This document shows, piece by piece, positions 61,587-64,000 of a stretch of 64,000 nucleotides of DNA. The stretch spans positions 1-64,000 of the forward strand of contig CABSMJ010000001.1 of assembly GCA_902478785.1 (NCBI GenBank). The letters are read 5' to 3'. Each line of letters begins with the position of its first letter. Position 1 is the first letter of the stretch. This DNA is from an uncultured Oscillospiraceae bacterium. GTDB taxonomy: Bacteria; Bacillota; Clostridia; Oscillospirales; Oscillospiraceae. Below the pieces are notes generated by a model. The model made no database searches. It worked only from the letters and a program-made list of their open reading frames with translations, and had not been told where the DNA came from. Both the position numbers and the translations under genes were made by a program.

Positions 61587-62663
61587 ATGAGTACCCTGCA
61601 AGCGGTCACCCATGTGGAAAACATCCGCTATGACCAGCAAGCACAAACCCTTTACATCATTGATCAGACCTTGCTTCCCAACGAAGAGAAGGTCATTTCC
61701 CTGCGGACAGCGGAGGAGATGTACGACGCCATCCGCACCTTGAAGGTCCGGGGCGCCCCGGCCATCGGCATCTGCGCGGCCTACTGCCTCTATGCCCTGG
61801 CCCGGACCATCCCCGAGGAAAATGGCGGTGCCTTTTTGCGCCGTCTGGAGGGCTATGGCAGCTACCTCAACAGCTCCCGTCCCACGGCGGTGAATCTCAG
61901 CTGGGCCATCGGGGAGATGCTCCGCACCGCCCGGGCCCACGCAGGAGACCCCCGGGAGGCGTTGCTGGAAGCACTGTGGGAAAAGGCCAAGGCCATCCAT
62001 GAGGACGATATTGAGAAGTGTACCCGCATCTCAGAATACGGTCTAAGCCTGGTGAAAGACGGGGACGGCATCCTGACCCACTGTAATGCCGGTCCCCTTG
62101 CCACCTCCCGGTACGGAACGGCTCTGGGCCCCATCCTGCTGGGGACAGAGCGGGGACTGCACTTCCGCGTCTTTGCCGACGAGACCCGCCCCTTGCTCCA
62201 GGGTGCCCGGCTCACCAGCTATGAGCTCCAACGGGCGGGAGTGGATGTGACGCTGATCTGCGACAACATGGCCTCCATCGTCATGAAAAACGGCTGGGTC
62301 CAGGCCTGCTTCGTGGGCTGCGACCGGGTGGCCGCCAACGGCGACACCGCCAACAAAATCGGCACCTCCGGCGTGGCCATCCTGGCCCGGCACTACGGCA
62401 TTCCCTTCTATGTGCTGGGGCCCACCTCCACCATTGACATGGCCTGCCCCGACGGGGACCACATCCCCATCGAGGAGCGGGACCGGGAGGAGATCAAGAC
62501 CATGTGGTACGAAAAGCCCATGGCCCTGCCTGAAGTCAAGTGCTACAACCCCGCCTTCGACGTGACGGACCACGATCTCATCACCGGCATCGTCACGGAG
62601 AAGGGCATCTGCCGTCCCCCCTATTCCCAGAGTTTGGCGGCGCTTTTCGACAACAAACAGTAA
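61587..62663 (+). CDS. mtnA: S-methyl-5-thioribose-1-phosphate isomerase
   Basis: A 358-residue eIF2B-fold isomerase. Motifs: TLKVRGAPAIGICAAYCLY (RGAPA), the catalytic cysteine stretch ILTHCNAGPLATSRYGTALGP (CNAG, about 165), FADETRPLLQGARLTSYEL and GCDRVAANGDTANKIGT (catalytic Asp). Converts 5-methylthioribose 1-phosphate, and 5-deoxyribose 1-phosphate, to the ribulose forms. Start follows AAAGGAAG. Acts between the phosphorylase (deoD, next gene) and the class II aldolase at 58844. Confidence 0.93.
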   Translation: MSTLQAVTHVENIRYDQQAQTLYIIDQTLLPNEEKVISLRTAEEMYDAIRTLKVRGAPAIGICAAYCLYALARTIPEENGGAFLRRLEGYGSYLNSSRPTAVNLSWAIGEMLRTARAHAGDPREALLEALWEKAKAIHEDDIEKCTRISEYGLSLVKDGDGILTHCNAGPLATSRYGTALGPILLGTERGLHFRVFADETRPLLQGARLTSYELQRAGVDVTLICDNMASIVMKNGWVQACFVGCDRVAANGDTANKIGTSGVAILARHYGIPFYVLGPTSTIDMACPDGDHIPIEERDREEIKTMWYEKPMALPEVKCYNPAFDVTDHDLITGIVTEKGICRPPYSQSLAALFDNKQ

Positions 62664-62698
62664 TATCCATCATATAATCTACAAGGAGGAATCGAAAT

Positions 62699-63433
62699 AT
62701 GGCGTATAAAGAGACCCCGTCCACCAGCATTGCGGCGGAAGAGAACCAGATCGCCAAGGCAGTGCTGATGCCCGGCGACCCCCTGCGGGCCAAGTATGTG
62801 GCGGAGCACTATCTGGAAAACCCGGTGTGCTTCAACACCGTGCGCAACATGCTGGGCTACACCGGCACCTACAAGGGCAAGAAGATCTCCGTCATGGGCC
62901 ACGGCATGGGCGTGCCCTCCATGGGCATTTACAGCTATGAGCTCTACTCCTTCTTCAACGTGGACACCATCATCCGCATCGGCTCCGCCGGCGGTATCGG
63001 CGAGGACGTGAAGGTCCGGGACGTGGTCATCGCCATGGGCGCCTCCACCAACTCCCACTTTGCCGACCAGTACCGCTTCCCCGGCCAGCTGTGCGCCACC
63101 GCCTCCTGGCCGCTGCTGCGCAGTGCCGTGGCGGCAGCGGAGCGCATGGGAGTCCGGGCGGACGTGGGCCAGGTGTTTACCGCCGACCAGTTCTACAACG
63201 ACAACGCCGAGGCCGGTGAGATGTACCGCAAGTTCGGCATCCTGGCCCTGGAGATGGAGACCGCGGGCCTCTACTGGACCGCCCAGCGCCTGGGCAAGCA
63301 GGCGTTGTCGCTGCTGACCATCTCGGACCACATCTTCACCGGCGAGTCCCTCTCCGCCCAGGAGCGGCAGGAGTCCTTCCGGGAGATGATGGAGATCGCT
63401 CTGGACACCGCCTGGGAGTCCCTGGAGGACTGA
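62699..63433 (+). CDS. deoD: purine-nucleoside phosphorylase, DeoD type
   Basis: A 244-residue hexameric-type phosphorylase: AKAVLMPGDPLRAKYVAE, phosphate loop and the signature GHGMGVPSMGIYSYEL (about 64-79), RIGSAGGIG, and the base/ribose site ALEMETAGLYW plus SDHIFTGE (catalytic Asp). Splits purine nucleosides; such enzymes can also take 5'-deoxyadenosine-like substrates. AAGGAGG before the start. Here it could supply 5-deoxyribose 1-phosphate or methylthioribose 1-phosphate to MtnA (inference from operon). Confidence 0.92.
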   Translation: MAYKETPSTSIAAEENQIAKAVLMPGDPLRAKYVAEHYLENPVCFNTVRNMLGYTGTYKGKKISVMGHGMGVPSMGIYSYELYSFFNVDTIIRIGSAGGIGEDVKVRDVVIAMGASTNSHFADQYRFPGQLCATASWPLLRSAVAAAERMGVRADVGQVFTADQFYNDNAEAGEMYRKFGILALEMETAGLYWTAQRLGKQALSLLTISDHIFTGESLSAQERQESFREMMEIALDTAWESLED

Positions 63434-63437
63434 CGCC

Positions 63438-63704
63438 ATGCCTCTTTTCATCCGACGGGAAAAGGTCTTTGAGGTCCGGGGCGATGCCGCCCGCTGGCGC
63501 GCCGCCAAAAAGGCCCTGCGCCAGAGTGGCATCCGGCGGGTGGAGGCCGGCTTTTACGACACGGAGCCGCCGGTCTGCGGCTGCGGTGCAAAACTGGACC
63601 ACCGGGACTTCGGCCCCAACGGTCCCATCGACCGGCACACCTACTATCTCTCCGTGCCTCTGGAAGAGGCCTCCCGGGCCCGGGAGCTCCTGGCGCAGCT
63701 GTAA
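63438..63704 (+). CDS. small conserved-looking protein, unknown
   Basis: An 88-residue protein, 4 bp after deoD. Ferredoxin-like alternation of helix and strand: FEVRGDAARWRAAKKALRQSG (helix), RRVEAGFYDTE (strand), CGCGAKLDHRDFGPNGPID with two cysteines, and YYLSVPLEEASRARELLAQL (strand, helix). Could bind a cofactor or metal through CGCG. Function not recognised; last gene of the operon before the terminator. Confidence 0.65.
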   Translation: MPLFIRREKVFEVRGDAARWRAAKKALRQSGIRRVEAGFYDTEPPVCGCGAKLDHRDFGPNGPIDRHTYYLSVPLEEASRARELLAQL

Positions 63705-63708
63705 ACAA

Positions 63709-63740
63709 AAAACGGGAAGGACTTGCGTCCTTCCCGTTTT
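63709..63740. terminator. bidirectional terminator
   Basis: 14-bp stem AAAACGGGAAGGAC/GTCCTTCCCGTTTT with loop TTGC; TT run on the plus strand, and TTTTTTGTTTAC on the minus. Confidence 0.88.
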
Positions 63741-63750
63741 TTCTGTGTCT

Positions 63751-64000
63751 TTACGCCTGGGGAATGGGGAACGTCACGCCGCCCACGCTGATACTGGCCA
63801 TATCCTCCATGGGAATGATCTGGGAAAAGACCATATCCCGGGAGCAGACCGTCACACCGTTCCCCGGAGCGACGCTGCCGCCGAAGCCGGATTCGGCCAG
63901 ATCCAGCACCGTGCCGTCCGTAAGGGTCAGCAGGATCTCCACATTCTCAAAGCGCCGCTCCTGCTCCGTCTCCTCCTGGCTGACCTGGCCATTTTCGGCC
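63751..64000 (-). CDS. C-terminal part of an unidentified protein (partial)
   Basis: The minus-strand frame is open from the window edge and ends at 63751. It reads ...NGQVSQEETEQERRFENVEI, then LLTLTDGTVLDLAESGFGGS and ends VGGVTFPIPQA: an acidic linker followed by a small beta-rich domain. The final ISVGGVTFPI is typical of outer domains of clostridial membrane proteins that carry an anti-sigma or DUF4179-like region; I cannot name it from this part. A GTG at 63940-63942 lies inside the frame and is unlikely to be the start. Confidence 0.6.
   Translation of the reverse strand, partial: AENGQVSQEETEQERRFENVEILLTLTDGTVLDLAESGFGGSVAPGNGVTVCSRDMVFSQIIPMEDMASISVGGVTFPIPQA

Noticed and set aside
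63940..63942. GTG as start of the last minus-strand gene
   Set aside because: The frame is open to the window edge with protein-like sequence and the GTG lacks a ribosome site, so the gene is taken as cut by the edge.

Overview
The window looks like a chromosome segment of a GC-rich, anaerobic, gut-type Clostridium relative (Oscillospirales; a Flavonifractor/Lawsonibacter-like organism is my guess). Pointers are the gene families (reverse rubrerythrin, MtaB, YeiH-type exporter, split transketolase, ATP-independent 4Fe-4S ferredoxin, HPr/Crh-like protein), strong AGGAGG ribosome sites, sigma-A promoters of the TTGACA/TATAAT kind, and very GC-rich third codon positions from about 9 kb onward.

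Positions 1 to about 8.9 kb are different: lower GC, short genes mostly on the minus strand, a phage/plasmid-type primase, a SprT-like metalloprotease, two small HTH regulators, a lipoprotein and three tandem paralogues of unknown function. I read this as the end of an integrated mobile element (ICE, mobilizable island or plasmid-like prophage). Its regulator gene at 1719 faces a leftward operon across three evenly spaced copies of the operator TTACAC-N8-GTGTAA. Three genes behind one promoter (4992-5020) carry four in-frame TAG codons (2460, 3445, 3700, 4719) and no other disabling change. Start sites with good ribosome sites lie upstream of the TAGs, and none of the intact element genes I checked ends in TAG. 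That is the most unusual signal in the window: either amber readthrough/recoding inside a mobile element, or a cluster of amber-only mutations. A group of inverted TGTACC repeats (8822-8898) sits at the junction with the chromosome.

From 9 kb on the content is chromosomal. 9-15 kb: reverse rubrerythrin, an EF-G-like GTPase, a membrane protein that looks like a P-type ATPase without its phosphorylation motif, and the rRNA methyltransferase RlmB. 15-25 kb: FtsH, GNAT acetyltransferase, membrane-anchored HTH protein, pyridoxamine kinase, tRNA-Leu, MscS channel, ZIP transporter, YeiH-type exporter with divergent LysR regulator, DtxR/MntR-type regulator. 25-36 kb: RlmA, MATE pump, NifS-type desulfurase, the mtaB-yfbR-AI-2E transporter operon, an HPr-like protein lacking the phosphorylatable histidine but keeping Ser46 (Crh-like), a marR-MATE operon with a clear operator, ferredoxin, glycerate kinase. 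36-49 kb: 4-alpha-glucanotransferase, a second membrane-anchored HTH protein, argG-argF with an ARG box, fumarase, split transketolase, an ion permease, and a LacI regulator facing the GAPDH gene, whose leader holds a LacI-type operator.

49.6-55.4 kb holds one giant signalling gene (REC, GGDEF-like, EAL, PAS-like, histidine kinase, REC, GGDEF) split by a single-base deletion near 50945. 55.6-58 kb: an exonuclease, then a TPP riboswitch with terminator in front of a HAD phosphatase and thiD. 58.2-63.7 kb: a nitroreductase, then a closely packed operon with class II aldolase, a helical-repeat membrane protein, a PP2C-like phosphatase, mtnA and deoD. The three enzymes match a 5'-deoxyadenosine/methylthioadenosine salvage route (DHAP shunt), with two possible signalling proteins in the middle. 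The window ends inside a minus-strand gene.
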